Shown in pieces: positions 27,543-34,882 of a DNA stretch of 51,557 bases (positions are counted from its first letter, which is position 1; the number at the start of each line of letters is the position of its first letter). The notes beneath the pieces were generated by a model. That model was not told the origin of the DNA, ran no database searches, and worked only from the letters and a program-made list of their open reading frames with translations. Position numbers and translations under genes: made by a program. The stretch comes from JAIVHA01 sp965367295 (GTDB taxonomy: Bacteria; Pseudomonadota; Gammaproteobacteria; DSM-19610): positions 1-51,557 of the forward strand of contig CBDUHN010000023.1 in NCBI GenBank assembly GCA_965367295.1. The letters run 5' to 3'.

Positions 27543-27943
27543 ACGAGGGGAAACTGGTCCGGGTACGGGATATCATGAAGCCGAATTTCGATATGGTCGA
27601 TGGCATGATGACCGTGAAGGAAGCCCTGGATACCATGCAACATGTGGAAACCAAGCTGCTGATTGTCGACAAGCGTCATGCTGATGATGAATACGGCATG
27701 CTGTTGATCTCTGATGTGGCGCGCCATGTGCTGGCCAAGGACCGTTCTCCAGAACGGGTGAACGTATACGAGATTATGGCCAAGCCCGTGATCAGTGTCG
27801 ATCCGGACATGGATATTCGCTACTGTGCGCGCCTGTTCGAACGATTTCACCTGTCCCGTGCACCGGTGGTGCAGCAGGGCAAGGTGGTCGGGGTGGTCAG
27901 TTTCACCGATATGGTGCTTCGGGGGCTGGCACAGCGAGCCTGA
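27539..27943 (+). CDS. CBS-pair domain protein
   Basis: A 134-residue stand-alone CBS pair, a domain that binds adenine nucleotides and reports energy state. CBS1 is VRDIMKPNFDMVDGMMTVKEALDTM ... LLISDVARHVLA and CBS2 is VYEIMAKPVISVDPDMDIRYCARLFERFHLSRAPVV ... GVVSFTDMVLRGL. The start overlaps the stop of the PII-like gene, implying coupled synthesis. A second nucleotide-sensing regulator for the same transporter is the natural inference. Confidence 0.88.
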   Translation: MNEGKLVRVRDIMKPNFDMVDGMMTVKEALDTMQHVETKLLIVDKRHADDEYGMLLISDVARHVLAKDRSPERVNVYEIMAKPVISVDPDMDIRYCARLFERFHLSRAPVVQQGKVVGVVSFTDMVLRGLAQRA

Positions 27944-28016
27944 AGCGGGGTTCTGGTGCAAGTACCCGCTTCAGAGCCTGTAATACGCCCCTGCTTATCA
28001 TGACTAGAGGATAATC

Positions 28017-29738
28017 ATGTTTTCTGCAATCCGAACTGCCTGGCGGGAAGACCGCGGGTTTTCCAGTATTCAGGCCAACGTGCTGGCGGGACTTACGGTC
28101 GGTGTCATAGCCCTGCCGCTGTCCATGGCGCTCGCCATCGCTAGCGGGGTGCCGCCCCAGCACGGACTCTATACGGCCATGATCGCGGGTATCGTGATTG
28201 CCCTGACAGGTGGTTCCTCGGTCAATGTCTCCGGTCCGACCGCCGCGTTCGTGGTGATCCTGATGCCCATCGTCCAACAATTTGGCCTGGGTGGCCTGAT
28301 GGTCAGCGGCCTCATGGCCGGAGTGATGCTGATCCTGATGGGGGTTGCGCGCCTGGGGCGGTTGGTGGAAGTCGTACCCTATCCGGTGACCATCGGCTTT
28401 ACCGCCGGAATCGGGGTGGTGATCGCCACCCTGCAGATCAAGGATCTCCTCGGGTTGAACATGGATAGCCTGGAAGGGCATTTCACCCACAAGGTGATGA
28501 TCATGTTCGAGGCGTTGCCAACCCTTAGCTGGCACGAAGCATTGATTGCGCTGCTGACCTTTTCCGTGTTGCTGGTCTGGCCGCGCCTGCGCACACGCAT
28601 TCCCGCCCATCTGGTCGCCCTGGCGGTGGGCACCCTGGCAGCCTGGATGGCATCCAGGCTGGGGCTGTTCCAGGTGGATACCATCGGATCACGCTTCAGC
28701 TATAGCGTCGGTGAGATAACGGGACACGGTATTCCGCCGCTACTGCCTGCGTTCATCTTGCCCTGGGAGCAGCCCGGACCCGACGGCGCACCGCTGGGAC
28801 TTTCCTTCGAGTTGATCCGGAAACTGCTGGCGCCGGCGTTGACCGTGGCGGTACTGGGTGCCATTGAATCATTGTTGTGTGCCGTGGTGGCGGAGGGTAT
28901 GTCGGGCAAGAAGCACCACCCCAATAATGAACTCATCGGCCAGGGGATCGGTAATATTGTGGTTTCGCTGTTTGGCGGAGTGCCCGCCACTGCGGCCATT
29001 GCACGCACTACGGCCAATATTCGTTCCGGTGGCACCTCGCCACTGTCCTCGATCGTGCATGGCCTGTTCATCCTCTTTGCGATCCTGTCGTTGGCCCCGC
29101 TACTGGCCTACATACCCATGGCCTCCATGGCGGCCCTGTTGCTGATGGTGGCCTGGAATATGGCCGAGGCCCCGCACTTCCTGCGCGCCGTGCGTATCGG
29201 ACCAAGGCAGGATGTCATGGTGCTGCTTACCTGTTTCCTGCTTACGGTACTGTTCGATATGGTACTGGCTGTCGGGGTGGGTATGGCACTGGCCGGGCTG
29301 CTGTTCATCCGCCGCAGTATCGATCTCACCGCGACCGACCTGCTGGCCAAGGGGCCCGGGCAGCATCCGGATATCAATGCGCTGCCGGACAATGTGCTGT
29401 TCTATGACATCAATGGTCCGTTATTCTTCGGTACTGCGCAGAAGGCCCTGAAGGCCATCAGTAGCACGAACTCCGGCGTGCGTGCGGTGATCCTGGAAAT
29501 GTCGGGCGTCACCATGCTGGATATGACGGCGGTGGTGGCGATGGAATCGATCGTGAAAAATCTCCGTTCCAAGCAGATCTGCATCATCATCAGCAGCCTG
29601 GAGCCACGTATGGTGCTGAAGCTGCACCGGGCTGGTATTCACCGGCAAACGGGGGTGCTGGATTATGCACGTTCGACCAACGAAGCGGTCCAGCTCCTGG
29701 AGCAGGGCTCCGTGCCGCGCCACACCCACCCCGGTTAA
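28017..29738 (+). CDS. SulP family anion transporter with STAS domain
   Basis: A 573-residue SLC26/SulP transporter for sulfate, bicarbonate or dicarboxylates. The N-terminal membrane domain opens with NVLAGLTVGVIALPLSMALAIASGVPP and GGSSVNVSGPTAAFVVI, the substrate-site helices. About 12 hydrophobic segments follow, and a C-terminal STAS domain from about residue 450 (DNVLFYDINGPLFFGTAQKALKAI ... VILEMSGVTMLDMTAVVAM). AGAGGA lies just before the ATG. It follows the CBS gene by 73 bases in the same direction, so it may belong to the same operon. The anion cannot be read from the sequence. Confidence 0.9.
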   Translation: MFSAIRTAWREDRGFSSIQANVLAGLTVGVIALPLSMALAIASGVPPQHGLYTAMIAGIVIALTGGSSVNVSGPTAAFVVILMPIVQQFGLGGLMVSGLMAGVMLILMGVARLGRLVEVVPYPVTIGFTAGIGVVIATLQIKDLLGLNMDSLEGHFTHKVMIMFEALPTLSWHEALIALLTFSVLLVWPRLRTRIPAHLVALAVGTLAAWMASRLGLFQVDTIGSRFSYSVGEITGHGIPPLLPAFILPWEQPGPDGAPLGLSFELIRKLLAPALTVAVLGAIESLLCAVVAEGMSGKKHHPNNELIGQGIGNIVVSLFGGVPATAAIARTTANIRSGGTSPLSSIVHGLFILFAILSLAPLLAYIPMASMAALLLMVAWNMAEAPHFLRAVRIGPRQDVMVLLTCFLLTVLFDMVLAVGVGMALAGLLFIRRSIDLTATDLLAKGPGQHPDINALPDNVLFYDINGPLFFGTAQKALKAISSTNSGVRAVILEMSGVTMLDMTAVVAMESIVKNLRSKQICIIISSLEPRMVLKLHRAGIHRQTGVLDYARSTNEAVQLLEQGSVPRHTHPG

Positions 29739-29742
29739 ACCA

Positions 29743-29759
29743 ACCGGCCATAAGCCGGT
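29743..29759 (+). terminator. weak hairpin between the convergent SulP and SlyB-like genes
   Basis: ACCGGC / GCCGGT with a five-base loop, four bases after the sulP stop, in the 60-base space between convergent genes. There is no T tract on either strand. Confidence 0.3.
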
Positions 29760-29798
29760 GTACCCGGTGTGGATAGGCTGCTGCACAGACCCAGTAGC

Positions 29799-30260
29799 CT
29801 AGTGCGCCACCCGGGTATTGCCATTCACGGTCATCAGCCGTACCCGTTCACCTACATTGAAGGTTTCCGTGGGGCTGGCCTGTTGCACGATGGCGATGAT
29901 CTTGCCGCTATCGAGTTTCACGGTGACTTCCACGCCCTGGGCACGGGTGGCGGCTTCCTCGGTTTTGGAACCGACCACGCCACCGACGACCGCGCCTGCC
30001 ACGGTGGCTGCGGCCGCGCCGCGCCCACCACCCACGGTATTACCGGCAATCCCGCCGAGAATGGCACCGGTGGCGGTGCCGATCTTGGAGTCGGTGCCCT
30101 CGATGACCACCGGGCGCACGTATTCGACATAGCCGAATTCCACCCGCTGCTGGGCGCGGGCATCTTCCCGGGAATAGGTTTCACCACTGAGATTGGAGGC
30201 GCAGCCGGTGACGGCGATGATACTGAGCGCGGCAATGCTGGTGCGCAGAAGCTGTTTCAT
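29799..30260 (-). CDS. SlyB-like outer-membrane lipoprotein (glycine-zipper)
   Basis: A 153-residue lipoprotein with signal peptide and lipobox VTGC (Cys20), a glycine-zipper pair (TGAILGGIAGNTVGGGRGAAAATVAGAVVGGVVG) and a small C-terminal beta domain (VEVTVKLDSGKIIAIVQ ... VGERVRLM). The family (SlyB/Pcp) sits in the outer membrane and supports envelope integrity, often under PhoP or stress control. ATG 30260 has GAGGGT upstream on the minus strand; the frame is open further but without a signal sequence there. Confidence 0.88.
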   Translation of the reverse strand: MKQLLRTSIAALSIIAVTGCASNLSGETYSREDARAQQRVEFGYVEYVRPVVIEGTDSKIGTATGAILGGIAGNTVGGGRGAAAATVAGAVVGGVVGSKTEEAATRAQGVEVTVKLDSGKIIAIVQQASPTETFNVGERVRLMTVNGNTRVAH

Positions 30261-30400
30261 ATTTTGACCCTCATAAGTTATGTGTGCGTGGCTTCGGATC
30301 AGTATCGAAGCCCTGATCATTGAAGCTTAGTCCGTATTGGTTGTGGGTAGTTCCCCTGCCGGGTATCGTCCAGCATCTGAAAACCGGACCTTATTGTGCG

Positions 30401-30982
30401 TTACTCCGGCTCCGGTTGCTGCAGGCGGATCTGCCCGGGTGCGGTATAGCGGTAGGGTGGCACGGTCAGGTTGTGCTGCGCAGGATGGCCGGTACCCGCA
30501 AGGATGCGTCCGGCCAGGTCGAAACGGGCCCCCTCGCAGGCCTCATCGAAACCCTCGGGCCAGCGGGAGGTGGCGCTGGCGTGGCGGATGGCGCAGCGAC
30601 GCCGGGTTTCCTGGCCAACAAACACAAAATATTCAGGTTGCAGGCTGCGGTATGGGTTGCGGGCCGCGGCCGGTTGGCGGCTGTGCAGTGAGTCGGGGTC
30701 TTGCAGGGCGGTTTGTGGATTGCGGAGAGCGGCTACCTGTTGTGGGCTGCGGTGCAGGACCCATACCGGTCCACCGGGCCAGTCCAGGATGCGGAATTCA
30801 CCTTCCGGCAGGGTGGCAAGTTCCACCGTGATCTCCCAGGGAGAAGGGTGGGTTTCGGTGAGCGATGCAGGTGGCAGCACACTGCGAATAAAGGGAATGG
30901 CCAGCAGGAACAGGCCGATACCGAACAGCAGTTTGGTCAGGCCCCGCAGGCGGGCGCGACGATCTCCATCCGTGCCGCCCAT
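30401..30982 (-). CDS. Rieske-like protein lacking the iron-sulfur ligands
   Basis: A 193-residue protein that aligns by eye over its length with the Rieske subunit of cytochrome bc1. It has an N-terminal membrane anchor (about 17-35), VWVLHRSPQQVAAL, LQDPDSLHSRQP, NPYRSLQPEYFVFVG, then box 1 and box 2, and the end LTVPPYRY. Box 1 (normally CTHLGC) reads ETRRRC at 125-130. Box 2 (normally CPCHGSRFD) reads EACEGARFD at 147-155. All four cluster ligands are gone, while the two disulfide cysteines (Cys130, Cys149) remain. It cannot hold a Rieske cluster. It starts seven bases after the mltD stop; no bc1 genes are nearby. Confidence 0.75.
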   Translation of the reverse strand: MGGTDGDRRARLRGLTKLLFGIGLFLLAIPFIRSVLPPASLTETHPSPWEITVELATLPEGEFRILDWPGGPVWVLHRSPQQVAALRNPQTALQDPDSLHSRQPAAARNPYRSLQPEYFVFVGQETRRRCAIRHASATSRWPEGFDEACEGARFDLAGRILAGTGHPAQHNLTVPPYRYTAPGQIRLQQPEPE

Positions 30983-30989
30983 GAGGTGG

Positions 30990-32615
30990 TTAACTTTCCG
31001 CCTGGCGGGTTACATCCACGTAGAGTTTCAGGGTCTGGCCCGGTTGCAGGTATTTCTTGCGGGTGATGCCGTTCCAGTTGCACAGGTCATTGACGCTGAC
31101 GTTGAAACGTGAGGAGATGCGCGCCAGCGAGTCGCCGTTGCGGACCTTGTAGTGAATGGAACGCACCGTCTGCTGGTTGGCATCGCGATTCCAGATGACC
31201 AGTTTCTGGCCCAGCCGCAAGGGGTCGCCGGGGGCCATATTGTTCCATTTCGCCAGGCTGCGCAGCGGCACCTTATAGTGCCGGGCGAGTTCCCAGAAGG
31301 TATCCCCCTTCTGTACCACGTGGCTCATCTTCACACCGCCGCGATTGCGGCTCTGGGTCCTGGCCAGCCGCTGTCCGGCACTCAGGCTGTAGTCGGCGAG
31401 ATCGGTGGTGGCGATCGGCACCAGCAGGTGTTTGCCGGCGCGGATGCGGTTGCCGTTCAGTTGATTGGTTTCCTGCAACACCGCAACGGTGGTGTGGTAC
31501 TGCCGGGCCACTTCGCTTAGGGTTTCACCCGACTGGATTTCATGGCGTACCCAGCGCAGGCGCTGTTCCGGGGGGAGTTCCGCCAGGGCCTCGGCAAAGC
31601 GTTCCGCCTTGTCGGTGGGTAGCACCAGGCGGTGCGGACCCTGCGGGTCGGTGGCCCAGCGGTTGAAACCGGGATTGAGTTTATAGAGGTCCTCCAGGGG
31701 GATCTCCGCCAGCTGGGCTGCCACCGCCAGGTCCAGTTGGCCGCCGGTCTCCACCTGGGCGATGCGGGCTTCGTTGGGAATTTCCTGCAGCACCAGGCCG
31801 TGGGCATCGGGGTCATTCACCAGGATGCTCAGCGCCAGCAGTTTAGGCACGTAGACACGGGTTTCGTTGGGAAGATCCAGGGCCCAGAAATCCGTGGGTT
31901 TGCCCGCCTTGCGGTTGCGGCGCAGGGCCCTGAGTACGGTGCCCTCGCCGGAGTTGTAGGCGGCCAGGGCGAGCATCCAGTCGCCGTCGAAGGTCTTGTG
32001 CAGGTATTCAAGATAGTCCAGTGCGGCATCGGTGGAGGCGAGCACATCGCGTCTGCCGTCATACCACCAGTCCTGCTTCAGGCCAAAGCGTTTGCCGGTG
32101 CCCGGGATGAACTGCCAGAGACCGGCGGCACGGCCATGGGAGTAGGCAAAGGGGTCAAAGGCACTTTCCACCACCGGCAGCAGGGCAATCTCGCTGGGCA
32201 TGTCGCGTTCCTCGAGCTGCTCGAGGATGTAATAGAGGTAGGGGTCGGCACGATCAAAGACCCGGTCCAGGTAACGGGGATTGTTACGGTACCAGTTGAG
32301 CTGTGGTTCGATGCGGGCATTCTGGGTGTGGGGCAGGGCAAAGCCGTCACGCAGGCGGACCCAGAGATCCGTTGGGGTATCGGGTTCGCTGCTGATGTCG
32401 GGTTCCGGTGCGACATCCATCACCTGCGCATCCACCCTGGCGATACGCGTTAGCGGCTCGTCATCGCCGGCTATCTCCATTGTGACAGGGGCAACCGGTG
32501 CGCGGGCCTGGCGTTCCAGCTGCGCGCAGCCGGAGATGAACAGGGCGCTGCTCAGGCTGGTCATAAGGCCGTAGAGAAAGACCGGTCGCGCACGGATGTG
32601 CCTGGATAACTTCAT
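30990..32615 (-). CDS. mltD: membrane-bound lytic murein transglycosylase D
   Basis: Outer-membrane lipoprotein that cleaves peptidoglycan glycan strands with 1,6-anhydro product formation. The 541 residues have a signal with lipobox ISGC (Cys30) and a transglycosylase domain with catalytic Glu150 in LLPVVESAFDP, AGLWQFIPGTGKRFGL and AAYNSGEGTV. Three C-terminal LysM repeats start near 364, 434 and 489. ATG 32615 is the only start giving a clean signal; its ribosome binding site is weak. The neighbourhood mltD-methyltransferase-rnhA-dnaQ matches E. coli, except that gloB is missing. Confidence 0.93.
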   Translation of the reverse strand: MKLSRHIRARPVFLYGLMTSLSSALFISGCAQLERQARAPVAPVTMEIAGDDEPLTRIARVDAQVMDVAPEPDISSEPDTPTDLWVRLRDGFALPHTQNARIEPQLNWYRNNPRYLDRVFDRADPYLYYILEQLEERDMPSEIALLPVVESAFDPFAYSHGRAAGLWQFIPGTGKRFGLKQDWWYDGRRDVLASTDAALDYLEYLHKTFDGDWMLALAAYNSGEGTVLRALRRNRKAGKPTDFWALDLPNETRVYVPKLLALSILVNDPDAHGLVLQEIPNEARIAQVETGGQLDLAVAAQLAEIPLEDLYKLNPGFNRWATDPQGPHRLVLPTDKAERFAEALAELPPEQRLRWVRHEIQSGETLSEVARQYHTTVAVLQETNQLNGNRIRAGKHLLVPIATTDLADYSLSAGQRLARTQSRNRGGVKMSHVVQKGDTFWELARHYKVPLRSLAKWNNMAPGDPLRLGQKLVIWNRDANQQTVRSIHYKVRNGDSLARISSRFNVSVNDLCNWNGITRKKYLQPGQTLKLYVDVTRQAES

Positions 32616-32729
32616 AACAGGATCAATTAGTTGCGTAAACAAGCTGACTATTCTCCCGGTTTGCCGGCCGCGCTGCAACCGTCGCTGAAGGGCAACAGGA
32701 CGGGCTGGGTAATGGCGACCTGATCCGCT

Positions 32730-33521
32730 ATGATCATGAACCCCATGGCACCCCGCACCTCACACCCGGATCCCCGCCAGTCACTCGCTGAACTGCGCCG
32801 CTGGTATGCGTCGGCGCTGGGCCAGGCGCTGGCCGGCGAGGAGCAGGCTGTGCTGGCGGAACACCTGCCGAATCTGTTTGGCTATCATCTGCTTAGCATT
32901 GACCCACCGTATCGGCTACGGGCCTTGGAAAGCAGCCGGATATCCCATCAGGTGCAGCAGTCCCACCTGCCCTGCAGCGGCAGCTTCGGCTGTGGGCTTG
33001 AGGCGGAGGCGGAGCATCTGCCGGTGGTATCCGACTGCCTGGACGCCATTATCCTGCCCCATACCCTCGAACTGTGCCGTGAGCCCCATCAGGTTTTGCG
33101 CGAAGTAGACCGCTGCCTGGTACCGGAAGGGCATGTGGTCATTCTGGGCTTCAACCCCATCAGCTGGTGGGGACTATGGGGGGTGGCTGCGCGCTGGCGT
33201 AATCCCATCCCCTGGCAACTGCGTGGTATCAGCATGAATCGGCTAGAGGACTGGCTGTCGCTGCTGGGCTTCGATACCCTGCACGCCGTTCCACTGTTCC
33301 ACCGCCCGCCGCTGCAAAGCCAGCGGGCCCTGGAACGACTGAAATTTCTGGATTCCTCCGGCCGCTGGCAGACCTCGTTGCTGGCCGGGGGCTATTGTCT
33401 GGTGGCACGCAAACGTGTCGCCACGCTGACGCCGATCCGTCCTCGCTGGCGTCCGCGCCGTGGCCTGCTGGGGGCGGGTGTGGCGGAACCGACCAACCGG
33501 AGTTATCGCGATCGTGGCTGA
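32730..33521 (+). CDS. SAM-dependent methyltransferase (YafS-like)
   Basis: Class I methyltransferase-type protein of about 263 residues. The usual glycine-rich SAM loop is weak, but the later motifs are clear: LDAIILPHTLELCREPHQVLREVDRCLVPEGHVVILGFNPISWWGL. This fits the YafS family, which lies next to rnhA and dnaQ in E. coli. The start is uncertain between ATG 32730 and ATG 32736. The end overlaps the rnhA start by eight bases. The methyl acceptor is unknown. Confidence 0.82.
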   Translation: MIMNPMAPRTSHPDPRQSLAELRRWYASALGQALAGEEQAVLAEHLPNLFGYHLLSIDPPYRLRALESSRISHQVQQSHLPCSGSFGCGLEAEAEHLPVVSDCLDAIILPHTLELCREPHQVLREVDRCLVPEGHVVILGFNPISWWGLWGVAARWRNPIPWQLRGISMNRLEDWLSLLGFDTLHAVPLFHRPPLQSQRALERLKFLDSSGRWQTSLLAGGYCLVARKRVATLTPIRPRWRPRRGLLGAGVAEPTNRSYRDRG

Positions 33522-33957
33522 TGTGGAGATCTATACCGATGGTGCCTGCCGGGGCAATCCGGGGCCTGGTGGATGGGGGGCGTTACTGCGCTTCGGAGAT
33601 CATGAAAAGACGCTGTATGGCGCCGAGCCGGATACTACCAACAACCGCATGGAACTGATGGCGGCAATCCGTGGCCTTGAAGCACTGACCCGGCCCTGCA
33701 GTGTGGCGTTGACCACCGATTCCCAGTATGTCCAGAAAGGCATAACCGAATGGATCGATGGATGGAAGCGCAAGGGCTGGAAGACAGCGGCGAAAAAACC
33801 GGTCAAAAACGCGGATCTGTGGCAGCGGCTCGATGCTGCCACACACACCCACCAGGTAAGCTGGCACTGGGTGCGTGGTCACAGCGGCCATGACGAAAAC
33901 GAACGTGCCGATCAGTTGGCCAACCAGGCCATAGACGAACTGCTGGGAAAATCATAG
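33514..33957 (+). CDS. rnhA: ribonuclease HI
   Basis: Degrades the RNA strand of RNA-DNA hybrids. The 147 residues have the acidic active site Asp9 (IYTDGACRGNPGPGGWG), Glu47 (NRMELMA), Asp69 (TTDSQYV) and Asp133, with His123 in WVRGHSGHDENERAD. The start is a GTG at 33514 overlapping the preceding gene, which gives the exact family N-terminus (MADVEIYTDG). It lies nine bases before dnaQ. Confidence 0.96.
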   Translation: MADVEIYTDGACRGNPGPGGWGALLRFGDHEKTLYGAEPDTTNNRMELMAAIRGLEALTRPCSVALTTDSQYVQKGITEWIDGWKRKGWKTAAKKPVKNADLWQRLDAATHTHQVSWHWVRGHSGHDENERADQLANQAIDELLGKS

Positions 33958-33966
33958 GAACACGCC

Positions 33967-34686
33967 ATGCGACAGATCGTACTGGATACAGAAACCACCG
34001 GCCTGGAACCCTCTGATGGCCACCGCATTATCGAAATCGGCTGCGTGGAACTGGTCAACCGGCGCCTTACCGGCAGTCACTACCATCAATATATTCAGCC
34101 CGATCGAGAAATCGATGCGGGTGCCATCGAGGTGCACGGTATCACCAACGAGTTCCTCGCCGATAAACCGCGCTTTGCCGATCTGGCTGGGGATTTCCTC
34201 GAATACATCAAGGGCGCCGAACTCATTATCCATAATGCCCCGTTCGATGTTGGCTTTATGAATCATGAGCTGACCATGCTGGGTAAACAATGGGGTACGG
34301 TGGCCGATTACTGTACCGTGCTCGATACTCTGGCACTGGCGCGCCGCATGCACCCGGGGCAGAAGAACAACCTGGATGCCCTGTGCCGGCGCTACGATAT
34401 CGATAATTCCCGTCGTGACCTGCACGGCGCATTGCTCGATGCGGAGATCCTCGCCGACGTCTATTTGATGATGACCGGCGGGCAGACCAGCCTTTCCCTT
34501 GGCGGTGGTGACGATACGGCCAATGGTCTGGCACAGGGAGCCACGATTCGCCGGCTGGCAGAGGGGCGGCCGGTGTTGACGGTGGTGCGGGCCAGTGCGG
34601 AAGAACAGCAACTCCACGAGCACCGTCTGGACGCAATCCGCAAGGCCAGTGGTGGCATCTGCCTGTGGCCGGACTCGGACGAGTAG
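33967..34686 (+). CDS. dnaQ: DNA polymerase III epsilon subunit (proofreading exonuclease)
   Basis: The 3'-5' exonuclease of the replicative polymerase, 239 residues. It has ExoI DTETTG (Asp7, Glu9), ExoII NAPFDVGFMNHE and ExoIII with HGALLDAEILADVY. A short C-terminal segment follows the flexible linker (about 180-210) and binds the polymerase subunit. It stands next to rnhA in the same orientation, the usual arrangement in proteobacteria. Confidence 0.96.
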   Translation: MRQIVLDTETTGLEPSDGHRIIEIGCVELVNRRLTGSHYHQYIQPDREIDAGAIEVHGITNEFLADKPRFADLAGDFLEYIKGAELIIHNAPFDVGFMNHELTMLGKQWGTVADYCTVLDTLALARRMHPGQKNNLDALCRRYDIDNSRRDLHGALLDAEILADVYLMMTGGQTSLSLGGGDDTANGLAQGATIRRLAEGRPVLTVVRASAEEQQLHEHRLDAIRKASGGICLWPDSDE

Positions 34687-34882
34687 GGTGCGGTTGAAGG
34701 TGCATGGCTGTTATGCAGGGTCGCAACGAAAAAACACATAAAAATGTTTACTCCAGAATAATTATTGGGCTACTGAGTCTCTACGCGGGGAGGCTGATTA
34801 ATTGAAATATCCTCGCAATGATGAATTAGTCATGAGTTCCTTAGGCCTATCCGCAAGCAATAACCGATCAAGGAAGCCGTGC

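Noticed and set aside
31632..32453. 273-codon plus-strand frame opposite mltD
   Set aside because: Antisense to the catalytic domain of MltD; no family features.
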